Positions 8,232 through 16,476 are shown, counted from the first letter of the stretch. The stretch: DNA of 34,878 nt from Betaproteobacteria bacterium (GCA_016868205.1 VGHR01000022.1:1-34878), one strand, 5' to 3'. A program made the numbers and translations. The notes: generated by a model from the letters alone, not told the origin.

Positions 8232-9453
8232 GGAGCCTCCCCAGGCGGCTGATGGCCTCCTCTAATTGCCCCATGCTGCTGGCGGTGGAAAAGCGCAGAT
8301 AGCGGTGCGGGTCGGCCTGCCCGAAGTCGCGTCCCGGCGTTACCACCACCCTCGCGCGTCGAATCAATTCGAAGGCCAGATCCCAGCTGCCGCCCGTGCC
8401 ATCCGCACGGGGGCCGGGCAGTCCCAAACGGCTGATGGCTGCGCTGGCATCGGCATAGGCATAAAACGCACCGTCCGGCCGCACCGGCACCTTCAAGCCG
8501 ATGCGTTCCAGCGCCGGCAGGAAATAGTCGCGTCGGGCCTTGAATTGCTCGCGTCGATATTCGAACTGCGCCAGGCTCTCGGGCTCGAAGCAAGCCAGCG
8601 CCGCATGCTGCGCCACGGCACTCGGGCAGATGAAGAGGTTTTGCGCCAGCCGCTCCACGACCGGCACCAGCTCTTGCGGCAACACCAACCAGCCCAGACG
8701 CCAACCGGTCATGCTGAAGTACTTGGAAAAACTATTGATGCTGATCACGGACTGGCCGAGCGCATCGGGCAAGGCCAGAGCGCTCTGGCCAAAGTGCGCG
8801 TCATAGCTCAGGCCCAGGTAGATTTCGTCGATCAGGCAAATACCACCGCGCGCTTGCACGAACTCAATGAGCCGGCGCAGTTCCAGTGGCTCAATCGAGG
8901 TCCCGGTGGGATTGGACGGCGAGGCCAGCAAGATGCCCCGGGTGTTGCGACCCCAGGCCCGACTGACACTTTGCAGCGAGAGTGAGAAGCGCTCGGCTGC
9001 GGTGGTGGGCAGCAGCACCGCCCGACCTTCGGCACTGCTGACAAAATGCCGGTTGCAGGGGTAGCAGGGGTCGGGCATGAGGATTTCGTCGCCGGCCTCG
9101 ATCAGGGCCAGACACGCCAACTGCAGCGCTGCCGATGCCCCGGCGGTGACCACAATGCGCGAGGCCGGCACTTCGACGCCGAATCGCCGCAGGTACCAGT
9201 CGCTGATGCGCTCGCGCAAAGCGGGCAGACCCAGCGATTGCGTGTACTGCGTCAGGCCGTCACGCAGTGCTTTCTCGGCCGCCTCGCGCACCAAGTCTGC
9301 CGCTGTGAAATCGGGTTCGCCGATGTTCAGATAAATCATCGGGTCGGCCCCCGCGGCCGATTGACGGTCGATCTCGCGGGCCGCCTTGGCCACTTCCATG
9401 ACATAGAATGGCTCGATACGCTGCGCCCTTTGCGCAATCCGAAAGGAATTCAT
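8224..9453 (-). CDS. PLP-dependent class I/II aminotransferase
   Basis: The 409-residue product has the fold-type I aminotransferase layout. [15 protein letters not shown] (about 41-55) is the N-terminal substrate loop, [10 protein letters not shown] the Asn-containing PLP contact, [10 protein letters not shown] the Asp/Tyr contact, and [15 protein letters not shown] holds the Schiff-base lysine, Lys244. RYLRFSTAS near the C-terminus carries the substrate carboxylate-binding arginine. Members of this AspC/AlaC-like group act on aspartate, alanine or aromatic amino acids, and the sequence alone does not choose among them. It overlaps nusB by four bases (ATGA) upstream and ybgC by eight bases downstream, so it belongs to the rib-nusB-tol run. 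Confidence 0.93.
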   Translation of the reverse strand: MNSFRIAQRAQRIEPFYVMEVAKAAREIDRQSAAGADPMIYLNIGEPDFTAADLVREAAEKALRDGLTQYTQSLGLPALRERISDWYLRRFGVEVPASRIVVTAGASAALQLACLALIEAGDEILMPDPCYPCNRHFVSSAEGRAVLLPTTAAERFSLSLQSVSRAWGRNTRGILLASPSNPTGTSIEPLELRRLIEFVQARGGICLIDEIYLGLSYDAHFGQSALALPDALGQSVISINSFSKYFSMTGWRLGWLVLPQELVPVVERLAQNLFICPSAVAQHAALACFEPESLAQFEYRREQFKARRDYFLPALERIGLKVPVRPDGAFYAYADASAAISRLGLPGPRADGTGGSWDLAFELIRRARVVVTPGRDFGQADPHRYLRFSTASSMGQLEEAISRLGRLLG

Positions 9454-9932
9454 GAGCGACGACGGACTTCGTCAGGGCGCAGTTGCGGCGCCAGTTGGTT
9501 GAGCACGCCGTTGACCCACTTGTGGCCATCGGTACCGCCAAAGCTTTTGGCCAGTTCGATGGATTCGTTAATCACAACGCGCCAAGGCACATCAGGGCAG
9601 TGCATCAATTCGTAAGCGCCGATCCACAGCACCCCGTGCTCGATGGGCGAGACTTCGGTGAGTTTGCGGTCCAGATGCGGTGTGATCCGGGCGTTGAGAT
9701 CGGCCTCCTGGGCGATACAGCCATGCAGCAGCGCGTCAAAGTGCGATGTATCGGCTTTGTGAAAGCCGATCAGATCGCGGGTGAAAAGATCAATCGATTG
9801 GGCCTCATTGCGGCCCACCAGGTGCTGATACAGCGCTTGCAAGGCAAATTCGCGCGCCCGGGTTCGCGCTGATTTGTCCGAGGCCTTGCGCGAGGCGCTG
9901 GCCGGACGAGGGCTTGTTTGTACAGAAGGCAT
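9450..9932 (-). CDS. nusB: Transcription antitermination protein NusB
   Basis: From the ATG at 9932 the protein has 160 residues; an in-frame TTG directly before it would add one residue. [20 protein letters not shown] is the typical NusB N-terminal helix, containing the basic RNA-binding surface. [20 protein letters not shown] and the C-terminal [26 protein letters not shown] are diagnostic NusB motifs. NusB binds boxA RNA with NusE (ribosomal protein S10) to promote antitermination in rRNA operons. It lies 16 bases after ribH, the common bacterial arrangement, and its stop overlaps the aminotransferase start as ATGA. Confidence 0.96.
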   Translation of the reverse strand: MPSVQTSPRPASASRKASDKSARTRAREFALQALYQHLVGRNEAQSIDLFTRDLIGFHKADTSHFDALLHGCIAQEADLNARITPHLDRKLTEVSPIEHGVLWIGAYELMHCPDVPWRVVINESIELAKSFGGTDGHKWVNGVLNQLAPQLRPDEVRRRS

Positions 9933-9948
9933 CAAGGACTCGTTGCGT

Positions 9949-10413
9949 TCATGGGGTCAGCGTTTGCAGCAACCGGGCCATTTCTACGGCTACGCGCGCT
10001 GCATCGCGCCCCTTGTCGTCTTGGCGGGCCACGGCCTGGGCCAAGTTCTCGGTGGTCAAAATGGCGTTGGCGATTGGCAGGCGGTAATCGAGCGCCACAC
10101 GGCTTACGCCGGCGCCGCTTTCGTTGGCCACCAATTCGAAGTGATAAGTCTCTCCGCGGATGATGCAGCCCAAGGCAATCAGGGCGTCGTACTCGCCCCG
10201 CCCGGCCAGCGCCTGCAAAGCACTGGGAATTTCCAGGGCTCCTGGCACCTCGATGACGGTGGGATGGCTCAGACCCAGGCGGCCCAGTTCGTCGAGGCAG
10301 GCCTGCGCCAGGGCCAGAGTCACATCTTCGTTGAAGCGCGCTCGCACAATGCCGATGCGCAGGCCTCGGGCCTGCAAGGGGGCTGGGGTTTGTCCTTTGT
10401 TGGCTGCTTGCAT
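9949..10413 (-). CDS. ribH: 6,7-dimethyl-8-ribityllumazine synthase
   Basis: This 154-residue protein condenses 3,4-dihydroxy-2-butanone 4-phosphate with the ribitylaminouracil intermediate to form 6,7-dimethyl-8-ribityllumazine, the penultimate step of riboflavin synthesis. [13 protein letters not shown] (about 20-32), [24 protein letters not shown] with the catalytic His, and [12 protein letters not shown] are family signatures. Length matches the family. The subunits normally assemble into pentamers or larger shells in the cytoplasm. It lies nine bases after ribBA and 16 before nusB. Confidence 0.97.
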   Translation of the reverse strand: MQAANKGQTPAPLQARGLRIGIVRARFNEDVTLALAQACLDELGRLGLSHPTVIEVPGALEIPSALQALAGRGEYDALIALGCIIRGETYHFELVANESGAGVSRVALDYRLPIANAILTTENLAQAVARQDDKGRDAARVAVEMARLLQTLTP

Positions 10414-10422
10414 GGGGTGTCT

Positions 10423-11559
10423 TTAAAGGTTCTGGGCCTCGCGGCTGAGGTAGCCGCATATCTCCAGGCCATAGCCGGCCATGCTGGGCATGCGTCGGGG
10501 GTTGCCCATCAGGCGCATCCTGCGCACTCCGCTTTGCAGCAAGATCTGGGTGCCGATGCCGTAGGCGCGTAGATCCATGCGACCACGGCCCGGTCCATGA
10601 CTGGGTGTGGCCAGGCCCTCGAACTGCGCCATCAATTGGTCTGGGCTCTCGCCGCAATTGAGCAGTACAGCCACCCCACGGCCCTGGGCAGAAATAAAAC
10701 GCAGGGTTTCATCCAGGCTCCAGGAGTGCATGGTGCGCCCGGTTTCCAGCACATCGAACAGGGAGAGTGGCTCGTGCACGCGCGCCACCACTTCCTCATC
10801 GGGCCGCCAGCTGCCCTTGATGAGCGCCAGATGCAACTGCCGGCTCGGTGCGTCCCGGTAGGCCTGGGCGGTAAATTCCCCCCAGGGCGTGTGCATGGTT
10901 CGGCTGCCGACCCGCTCAATCAGCGATTCGTTGCGGCTGCGGTGCTCGATCAAATCGGCGATGGTGCCGATCTTCAGGCCGTGCACAGCCGCGAACTCCA
11001 GCAGATCGGGCAGACGGGCCATCGTGCCATCGTCCTTCATGATTTCGCAGATCACCGCAGCCGGCGAGCAACCCGCCATGGCTGCCAGATCACAGCCGGC
11101 TTCGGTGTGGCCAGCTCGCATGAGCACACCTCCATCGACTGCCTGCAAGGGGAAGATGTGGCCGGGCTGCACCAGATCGGTTGGTTGCGCGTGGCGCGCT
11201 ACCGCCGCTTGCACCGTACGCGCGCGGTCGGCCGCCGAAATGCCGGTGGTCACGCCCTGCGCCGCTTCGATCGACACCGTGAATGCGGTGGCGTGTTTGG
11301 TGCCGTTGCGACTGACCATGGGGGGCAGTTGCAGCTTTTCGCAGCGCTCGCGGGTGAGTGTCAGGCAGATCAGACCGCGTCCGAATCGGGCCATGAAGTT
11401 GATGGCCTCAGCGCTGACATGGTCGGCGGCCAGAACCAGATCACCTTCGTTTTCACGGTCCTCTTCGTCAATGAGAATCACCATGCGGCCGGCTTTCATG
11501 TCGGCCACGATGGCGTCGATCGGCGAAATGGCCACGGGGGCTTTCATGGGGGCGTTCAT
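10423..11559 (-). CDS. ribBA: 3,4-dihydroxy-2-butanone 4-phosphate synthase with degenerate GTP cyclohydrolase II domain
   Basis: The 378-residue protein has the two-domain RibBA layout. The N-terminal domain (about 1-205) is an intact DHBP synthase: IDEEDRENEGDLV (residues 30-42) carries the metal-binding acidic residues, and HTEAGCDLAAMAG the metal-binding His region. It makes 3,4-dihydroxy-2-butanone 4-phosphate from ribulose 5-phosphate. The C-terminal domain (about 212-378) aligns by eye with GTP cyclohydrolase II (TPWGEF, VARVHEPL). However, the CxxxxxxxxxxCxC zinc ligands are missing, and the GRNIGL segment is replaced by GESPDQL. This matches the RibBX type described in other proteobacteria, so GTP cyclohydrolase II activity is not expected. 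Its ATG overlaps the ribE stop as ATGA. Confidence 0.93.
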   Translation of the reverse strand: MNAPMKAPVAISPIDAIVADMKAGRMVILIDEEDRENEGDLVLAADHVSAEAINFMARFGRGLICLTLTRERCEKLQLPPMVSRNGTKHATAFTVSIEAAQGVTTGISAADRARTVQAAVARHAQPTDLVQPGHIFPLQAVDGGVLMRAGHTEAGCDLAAMAGCSPAAVICEIMKDDGTMARLPDLLEFAAVHGLKIGTIADLIEHRSRNESLIERVGSRTMHTPWGEFTAQAYRDAPSRQLHLALIKGSWRPDEEVVARVHEPLSLFDVLETGRTMHSWSLDETLRFISAQGRGVAVLLNCGESPDQLMAQFEGLATPSHGPGRGRMDLRAYGIGTQILLQSGVRRMRLMGNPRRMPSMAGYGLEICGYLSREAQNL

Positions 11560-12188
11560 GTCAGGGGCTTTCTCTGCTCGAGCATACGCTCTACATAGCG
11601 GGCGATCAGGTCGATTTCCAGGTTGACGCGAGCACCGGCACTGAGCTCGCCCAGTGCAGTGTGCGTGATGGTGTGGGGGATCAGGTTGATGCTGACTTCA
11701 CACGCATGGGAGGACAGATCCTCGACCTGGTTGACGGTCAGGCTGACGCCATTGACGGTGATCGAGCCCTTGTACGCCAAAAATTTGGCCAATTCCCGGG
11801 GTGCGCGCACGCGCAGTTCCCAGCTCTCGCCCACTTGGGCCAAGCGCGTGACCTCACCGATGCCGTCAACATGGCCACTGACGATGTGCCCGCCGAGCCG
11901 GTCGTGGGCGCGCAAGGCTTTCTCCAGATTGACCGGGCCGCTGCGGTCCAGGCCGCAGGTTCTCGTCAGGGACTCGGCCGACACATCCACGGTGAAGCGG
12001 CTGTGCGCCAGATCCAGGTTGGTGGCGGTCATGCAGGCTCCGTTGATGGCGATGCTGTCGCCCAGGCCGACATCGTCAAGGTAGGCTGGCGGTGCTTCGA
12101 TGGTCAGGCGCTTGCCGTGGGTCGAGGAGCTGCCGAGGGGGTGGCTGGCGACGATACGCCCCACCCCGGTGATGATGCCGGTAAACAT
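11556..12188 (-). CDS. ribE: Riboflavin synthase alpha subunit
   Basis: The 210-residue protein consists of two tandem lumazine-binding repeats. It begins with MFTGIITGVGRI, the almost invariant family start that includes the catalytic N-terminal Phe. SIAINGACMTATNLD in the first repeat is echoed by SITVNGVSLTVNQVE in the second, and GGHIVSGHVDGIGEV is another signature. It dismutates two 6,7-dimethyl-8-ribityllumazine molecules into riboflavin and the pyrimidinedione precursor. The gene is also called ribC in some species. It follows ribD after a 77-base gap and overlaps ribBA by four bases. Confidence 0.97.
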   Translation of the reverse strand: MFTGIITGVGRIVASHPLGSSSTHGKRLTIEAPPAYLDDVGLGDSIAINGACMTATNLDLAHSRFTVDVSAESLTRTCGLDRSGPVNLEKALRAHDRLGGHIVSGHVDGIGEVTRLAQVGESWELRVRAPRELAKFLAYKGSITVNGVSLTVNQVEDLSSHACEVSINLIPHTITHTALGELSAGARVNLEIDLIARYVERMLEQRKPLT

Positions 12189-12265
12189 CGGGCTATTCTC
12201 GCAGGTAAACCAGCCGCCCCCCTTGGTGCCCGGTTTGGCGACCGTCGGGCGGGGCTGCCCGTCTG

Positions 12266-13354
12266 TTAAAAGTGCTCGCGGCCCTGCAAGCGCGCGCGCA
12301 GACGCAGGTCGGGTCCTGTACGCACCAGGTCGAGAAACTGCAGGGCCTGACCTTGATCGAGCCGCTGCAAGGCCGGCAGCGCCATCAGGCCCTGGCCGGG
12401 TCCGAGCAGCACCGGGGCCAGGTAAAGCAGCAGTTCGTCGATGAGGCCGGCCTGCATCAGCGAGCCATTGAGCTTGCTGCCTGCCTCGACATGGACTTCG
12501 TTGATTTCGCGCTGGGCCAGATCTCGGCCGAGTGCCTGCAGATCCACCTTGCCCTGGCTATCGGGCAGGCAGATGATCTGGGCTCCCTGCGCGAGCAGGG
12601 GCGCTTGACGCTGTGGGTCGCTGAGGGCGCAATAGATCCACACCGGTCCGCCGCCCTGCAGCAGGCGCGCGTGTGGCGGGGTTTGCAGACGGCTGTCGAT
12701 GATCACTCGCACCGGCTGACGATCGGTGACTACTTCGCGCACGGTCAGCGCTGGGTCGTCGGTCAGCACGGTGCCTATGCCCGTGAGCACTGCGCAGGCC
12801 CGGGCCCTCCAGGCATGCCCGTCGGCGCGCGCTTGCGGCGAAGTGATCCATTGGCTCTGGCCGTTGCCCAGCGCGCTGGTGCCGTCCAGCGAGGCGGCCA
12901 CCTTCATGCGCATCCAGGGTCGGCCGCGAACCATGCGGCTAAAAAATCCCAAGTTCAGCTCTCTGGCCTGTTCGGCGCCCGGTCCCACTTCGACACGGAT
13001 GCCCGCCGCGCGCAGGTGGTCTAAGCCGCGCCCGGCCACTTTCGGGTTGGGGTCAACCAGGCTGGCGATGACCCGGCTGACACCGGCCTGCACCAGGGCC
13101 TCGCAGCACGGTCCGGTGCGTCCGTGGTGCGCGCAGGGCTCCAGGGTCACATAGGCGCTGGCCCCCTGCGTGGCGTGCCCGCGGGCCTGCGCGTCGCGCA
13201 GGGCCATGATTTCGGCGTGCGCACCACCCGTGCGCTGCGTGTATCCCTCGCCAATGACTCGTCCTTCGGCATTGACCAGCACGCAACCCACCGCCGGGTT
13301 GGGCGGCGCTGTAAGTCGGGCCTGAGCGGCCAGTTCGAGTGCGCGTTCGATCAT
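12266..13354 (-). CDS. ribD: Bifunctional diaminohydroxyphosphoribosylaminopyrimidine deaminase / 5-amino-6-(5-phosphoribosylamino)uracil reductase
   Basis: The 362-residue protein has an N-terminal cytidine-deaminase-like zinc domain and a C-terminal reductase domain. Zinc ligands are His46 (GGAHAEIMAL, with catalytic Glu48) and Cys74 and Cys83 (LEPCAHHGRTGPC). The reductase part starts near residue 145 (WMRMKVAASLDG) and ends with VEAGSKLNGSLMQAGLIDELLLYLAP. It catalyses the deamination and NADPH-dependent reduction steps after GTP cyclohydrolase II in riboflavin synthesis. It is the first gene of the ten-gene minus-strand run. No FMN riboswitch motif is visible in the 108 bases between it and the divergent fimT. 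Confidence 0.97.
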   Translation of the reverse strand: MIERALELAAQARLTAPPNPAVGCVLVNAEGRVIGEGYTQRTGGAHAEIMALRDAQARGHATQGASAYVTLEPCAHHGRTGPCCEALVQAGVSRVIASLVDPNPKVAGRGLDHLRAAGIRVEVGPGAEQARELNLGFFSRMVRGRPWMRMKVAASLDGTSALGNGQSQWITSPQARADGHAWRARACAVLTGIGTVLTDDPALTVREVVTDRQPVRVIIDSRLQTPPHARLLQGGGPVWIYCALSDPQRQAPLLAQGAQIICLPDSQGKVDLQALGRDLAQREINEVHVEAGSKLNGSLMQAGLIDELLLYLAPVLLGPGQGLMALPALQRLDQGQALQFLDLVRTGPDLRLRARLQGREHF

Positions 13355-13462
13355 GAGAAGCTGGGGCGACTGGCCTCAGACCAGCGGCTGCAAAGTGTAA
13401 GCCGCGGCGGTCACGAAACAAGAAATTACACGCTCGAGTCCATGCCTTCCTAGCATGGGGCG

Positions 13463-13897
13463 GTGTCTGAAGTGACGCCTTCCCAACCGGGCGATGCCTA
13501 CCGAATGCGAGGTTTTTCCTTGCTCGAAATCATGCTGGTGTTGGCCTTGGTGGCCCTCTTGTCCACCCTGGCCCTGCCGGCCTATCAGGGCTTGTTGCAG
13601 CGCTGGGCGCTCAGCCGTGAGGCTCAGACCCTGGCTGACGATCTCCGGCATGCCCGCACCCAGGCCCTCGCGCGCGGCCAGGCTGTCTCCATTTGCCCCT
13701 CCCTCGACGGGCTCAGTTGCGCCTCCCACACTGACTGGGGCCAGGGTTGGCTGATCTTTCTTGACGCCGACGCTAACCGCCTTGTGTCGGCCTCAGAGAC
13801 GGTTCTGTACCAGCATCGGGTCACGCCAGTGGTGCGCTCGATCAGCAGCAATTCGGGCGCGGCGCGAGCCGGACTGACCTACCAGCCCAACGGGTAA
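13463..13897 (+). CDS. fimT: FimT/GspH-type minor pseudopilin, truncated by an in-frame stop
   Basis: The readable product has 144 residues. It carries a type III prepilin signal, RMRG before FSLLEIMLVLALVALLSTLA, with Gly17, Phe18 and Glu22 (Glu+5) all present. The globular GspH-like domain follows (REAQTLADDLRHARTQALAR, VSICPS). Translation ends at TAA 13895-13897, but the same frame then continues in family-like sequence to 14023 and overlaps pilV as ATGA, so the intact gene was probably 186 codons. Starts are uncertain: GTG 13463, GTG 13472 (which has GGGGCGG eight bases upstream) or ATG 13505. A CCATGC/GCATGG hairpin (13440-13458) precedes the start. FimT-type minor pilins prime type IV pilus assembly and may bind DNA. 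Confidence 0.8.
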   Translation: MSEVTPSQPGDAYRMRGFSLLEIMLVLALVALLSTLALPAYQGLLQRWALSREAQTLADDLRHARTQALARGQAVSICPSLDGLSCASHTDWGQGWLIFLDADANRLVSASETVLYQHRVTPVVRSISSNSGAARAGLTYQPNG

Positions 13898-14023
13898 GCG
13901 CGCGCAGCCGGACAGGCGATCACCTTGTCGGGCACCGGCCCCCGGCCCTTGATCCGACTGGTCTGCGTTTCCATGCAGGGGCGCGCCTCAGTGCGCCCGG
14001 AGGGGCAAAGCCAGTGCGCATGA
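13898..14023 (+). pseudogene. fimT: C-terminal remainder of fimT beyond the premature stop
   Basis: Directly after TAA 13895-13897 and in the same frame, 41 codons read ARAAGQAITLSGTGPRPLIR and continue to a Cys-containing end (SQCA) before TGA 14021-14023. This is the expected C-terminal strand pair of a FimT/GspH domain. The final TGA overlaps the pilV ATG (14020-14022) by the same ATGA arrangement seen at the next two junctions, which is strong evidence that this was the true end of fimT. The TAA is therefore a recent nonsense mutation, a sequencing error, or a site of readthrough. Confidence 0.75.
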
Positions 14024-14550
14024 AGGCGGCAGCCGGCTTCCTGTTGCTCGAAGTCTTGGTTGCTCTGACCCTGACCGCGCTCGGTATTACAGCCTGGATG
14101 CAGGGCCAGGCCAGCGCCTTGCAACAAAGTCGGATCAGCGCCCACCGCACGATGGCTCTCATGCTGGCCACCGAGCTGGCCGAGACTTTGCGCGCCAGTC
14201 CAGCCCAGGCACCTGCGATGACCCACGCAGGGCCCTTTGCGGGGGTTTTGCCGGCTCCCCCGGCGGCCTGTCAGCCGTCTACCTGCGATGCATTGGCCTG
14301 GGCTCAGGCCGATTTGCTTCAGTGGCGCGATCGTGTGCGTCAGTCCTTGCCCTCGGGCTCCTCGCAGCTCAGCGTCGACCCCCTCGCACGAAGCGCCCGC
14401 ATTTCCGTGGGCTGGCACGAGCCAGCGGGGTGGGCGCACACAGCCCAGACGCCGGCCTATCTGCGATGCCCCGATGCCTGGGCCGCCCCTGCGCCTGCCC
14501 CTTCATCGGCGCCGGCGGTGCGCTGCCTGCTGATGGAGGTGGCCTGGTGA
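14020..14550 (+). CDS. pilV: Type IV pilus minor pilin PilV
   Basis: The product has 176 residues from ATG 14020; GTG 14014 in the same frame is less likely. The prepilin leader is only six residues (MKAAAG), followed by FLLLEVLVALTLTALGITA with Glu+5 present (residue 11). RTMALMLATELAETLRA is typical of PilV proteins, and Cys residues in the C-terminal part are common in minor pilins. PilV forms part of the pilus tip/priming complex with PilW, PilX, PilE and FimT, after cleavage by PilD at the inner membrane. It overlaps fimT (ATGA) and pilW (GTGA) by four bases, so its translation is probably coupled to both. Confidence 0.88.
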   Translation: MKAAAGFLLLEVLVALTLTALGITAWMQGQASALQQSRISAHRTMALMLATELAETLRASPAQAPAMTHAGPFAGVLPAPPAACQPSTCDALAWAQADLLQWRDRVRQSLPSGSSQLSVDPLARSARISVGWHEPAGWAHTAQTPAYLRCPDAWAAPAPAPSSAPAVRCLLMEVAW

Positions 14551-15419
14551 GACTGGGGCCTGTCCGATCGCGATACCGTGGTGTGAGCTTGCTCGAACTG
14601 CTCGTTGCCCTGTCTTTAGGACTGACTTTAATCACGACGGTGATGATGCAGGTGCTCGGCGGCGGCCGCGGGCAGCGGCTGCAGGCTGCGCAAGCGCAAA
14701 TGATTGAGGACGCGCAGATCGCGCTGGACCTGCTGCGCGCCGACCTGATGATGGCCGGTCACGCCTGGCCCCGCCGGGCGCAGACCGGCTCCTCGGGGCT
14801 GGCTTCCTGGGGCGATGATCTTACGGGCCCGGTCTTGCTGGCCTGCGACGCCGGCTTTGCCAGCTTGCCGAGCAACGGCGCACCGAGCTGCGCCACAGTC
14901 GGCGCTGGCTCAGCCTCGGCGTCGTCCGCGATCGAGATCGCCTATGAGGCCGATGTGTACAGCACCGTGGTGGGTAGCGACGGACGACCGACCGATTGTT
15001 TGGGCAACTCAATAGCGCCGACGGTTTTGCCCGATGGACGGCTCGCGTTCCTGGCTTACAACCGATGGCAAATCAGCAGCAGCAGCGGCCGAAGTGAGCT
15101 GCGTTGCGGCGGTCGCGGCGCGAGCGGTCCACAGCCGGTGGTCGATCAGGCCGAGCGGCTTGTTCTGACCTGGGGGCTACCTGTCGATACATCACCGGGA
15201 ACAGCCCTGCGCTATGTCAGTGCCTCGCAGGTGACCGACTTCGCGCAAGTGCTTGCCATACGGCTGTGTCTGCAGATGCGCAGCGCCGACGCACTGCTCG
15301 GGCCGCAAGACATGCGTACCTATCGCGACTGTCATGGCGTGACACAGAGCTCAAGCGACGGCCGCTTGCGGCGCAGCTTCCACACCACGGTGGCCTGGCG
15401 TCATCACAGGGCGCGATGA
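14547..15419 (+). CDS. pilW: Type IV pilus minor pilin PilW
   Basis: The GTG at 14547 overlaps the pilV TGA as GTGA and gives 290 residues. The leader of 12 residues ends in YRG, then VSLLELLVALSLGLTLIT forms the hydrophobic helix with Glu+5 at residue 17. MIEDAQIALDLLRADLMMAGHAW is the characteristic PilW segment following the helix. The long, Cys-containing C-terminal domain is normal for PilW. The frame stays open far upstream, but nothing before 14547 resembles a prepilin leader. It overlaps pilX by ATGA. Confidence 0.88.
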   Translation: MRLGPVRSRYRGVSLLELLVALSLGLTLITTVMMQVLGGGRGQRLQAAQAQMIEDAQIALDLLRADLMMAGHAWPRRAQTGSSGLASWGDDLTGPVLLACDAGFASLPSNGAPSCATVGAGSASASSAIEIAYEADVYSTVVGSDGRPTDCLGNSIAPTVLPDGRLAFLAYNRWQISSSSGRSELRCGGRGASGPQPVVDQAERLVLTWGLPVDTSPGTALRYVSASQVTDFAQVLAIRLCLQMRSADALLGPQDMRTYRDCHGVTQSSSDGRLRRSFHTTVAWRHHRAR

Positions 15420-15997
15420 CTTCACCCCATCTTCTTGCCAGGCGCGATGCCAACCGCGGTTTCAGCCTCGTCATGGTGCTGGTGCTGCTTTCTGCACTGG
15501 CCTTGGGCAGCGCCGCCTCCATGCGTGGCAGCGCCAACTCATTGCGTGTGGCGCGAGCCACTCTGATGCAGACCTACGCGAATGAGCAGGCCCAATGGGC
15601 GCTGTCCTATTGCCAGAGCCAGTTGCTATTGCCTTCGGCTGCGCGCGATCCCAAGCTCTCTACGCCGGCCCTCACACCGGCTGACCGACCCGCCTGGACT
15701 TCTGCGGCCCTGTGGCGCAGCGAGGCGTCGGTACTGACGGTGCTTGCGGCCCAAATGGAAGGAGCAAGCCGCGCGCCTGTGTGCTTCGTGGAGCAGCAGG
15801 CCCTGCCCAATCAGCCCGATGGCCTGCCGCTGCATGTCTTGACCGCGCGCGGCTTCAGCCCCGATCACCGCGCCGACCCACTGAGCGGTCTGACCGTCTC
15901 TGGCGCCAGCGTCTGGCTGCAGCGCGTCGTGCTGATCGATGGCGACCAAGTGCGAGCCCGGACCGACAAGCGCATTCTCAATCCCCCTCTGAGGTAG
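15416..15997 (+). CDS. pilX: Type IV pilus minor pilin PilX
   Basis: From ATG 15416 (ATGA overlap with pilW) the product has 193 residues. The leader ends in NRG (Gly15), followed by FSLVMVLVLLSALALGSAAS. Residue +5 of the mature protein is Met rather than Glu, as is common in PilX/GspK-type tip pilins. The region after the helix (NEQAQWALSYCQSQLLL) resembles PilX, where a family-wide 'E..A..AL' pattern is usual. It would sit at the pilus tip with PilV/PilW. No pilY1, the large tip adhesin that normally partners PilX, is found next to it; pilE follows four bases later. Confidence 0.83.
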   Translation: MTSPHLLARRDANRGFSLVMVLVLLSALALGSAASMRGSANSLRVARATLMQTYANEQAQWALSYCQSQLLLPSAARDPKLSTPALTPADRPAWTSAALWRSEASVLTVLAAQMEGASRAPVCFVEQQALPNQPDGLPLHVLTARGFSPDHRADPLSGLTVSGASVWLQRVVLIDGDQVRARTDKRILNPPLR

Positions 15998-16001
15998 AAC
16001 C

Positions 16002-16475
16002 ATGTCAGAAGTGACTGTTGTGCGAAACGATTGCACCGACGGTGGCGGTGCCTGCAACCGGTCAAGGAGCTTTACGCTGATTGAGTTGCTGGTCGTCCTG
16101 ATCATCATCGGCATGCTGGTGGCGGTGGCCTGGCCGGCCTACCGGTCGCAGGTGCAAAGGGCGCACCGGGCCCAGGCCGCAGCGTCTTTGTTGCAGGCCC
16201 AGCAATTCATGGAGCGCTTTTACAGCGTTCAGGGCAGCTACCTCATGACCGACGGTTCGCCGCCTGCGCTGCCATCGGATTTACAGGCGGTTCGCTCTGA
16301 TGAACGAGTGCTCTACAGGCTGCGTATCGAGCGCGCTGACGGGAGCGCCTATCAGCTGCGCGCCGAACCCGAAGGGCCGATGCTTGGCGATGTTTGTGGT
16401 GCGCTGTCGCTCGATCACGCCCACATGAGGGGCCGCAGCGGCACTGGCCCAAGTGTCCACGAGTGCTGGCGTTAG
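16002..16475 (+). CDS. pilE: Type IV pilin PilE-like, with Ser in place of Gly at the cleavage site
   Basis: The 157-residue product shows the type IV pilin N-terminus SFTLIELLVVLIIIGMLVAVAW with Glu+5 (residue 28), then AYRSQVQRAHRAQAAASLLQAQQFMERFYS, which is typical of PilE minor pilins. Two Cys (in GDVCGAL and the terminal HECWR) match the usual C-terminal disulphide loop. The oddity is residue 23: the leader ends in NRSRS, not G, although PilD peptidase nearly always needs Gly at -1. GAGGT lies nine bases before the ATG and supports this start. The gene ends one base before the convergent nrdR stop, so there is no room for a terminator between them. Confidence 0.88.
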   Translation: MSEVTVVRNDCTDGGGACNRSRSFTLIELLVVLIIIGMLVAVAWPAYRSQVQRAHRAQAAASLLQAQQFMERFYSVQGSYLMTDGSPPALPSDLQAVRSDERVLYRLRIERADGSAYQLRAEPEGPMLGDVCGALSLDHAHMRGRSGTGPSVHECWR

Positions 16476-16476
16476 G

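Noticed and set aside
10597-11598. A 333-codon plus-strand frame opposite ribBA
   Set aside because: It is a shadow of ribBA, whose homology is clear on the other strand.
12189-13462. An FMN riboswitch before the riboflavin genes
   Set aside because: Neither the ribD-fimT spacer nor the ribE-ribD gap contains the conserved RFN core segments.
14322-14546. An N-terminal extension of pilW by 75 codons
   Set aside because: It overlaps pilV in another frame, has no prepilin leader, and the GTG at 14547 gives the normal leader and a GTGA overlap.
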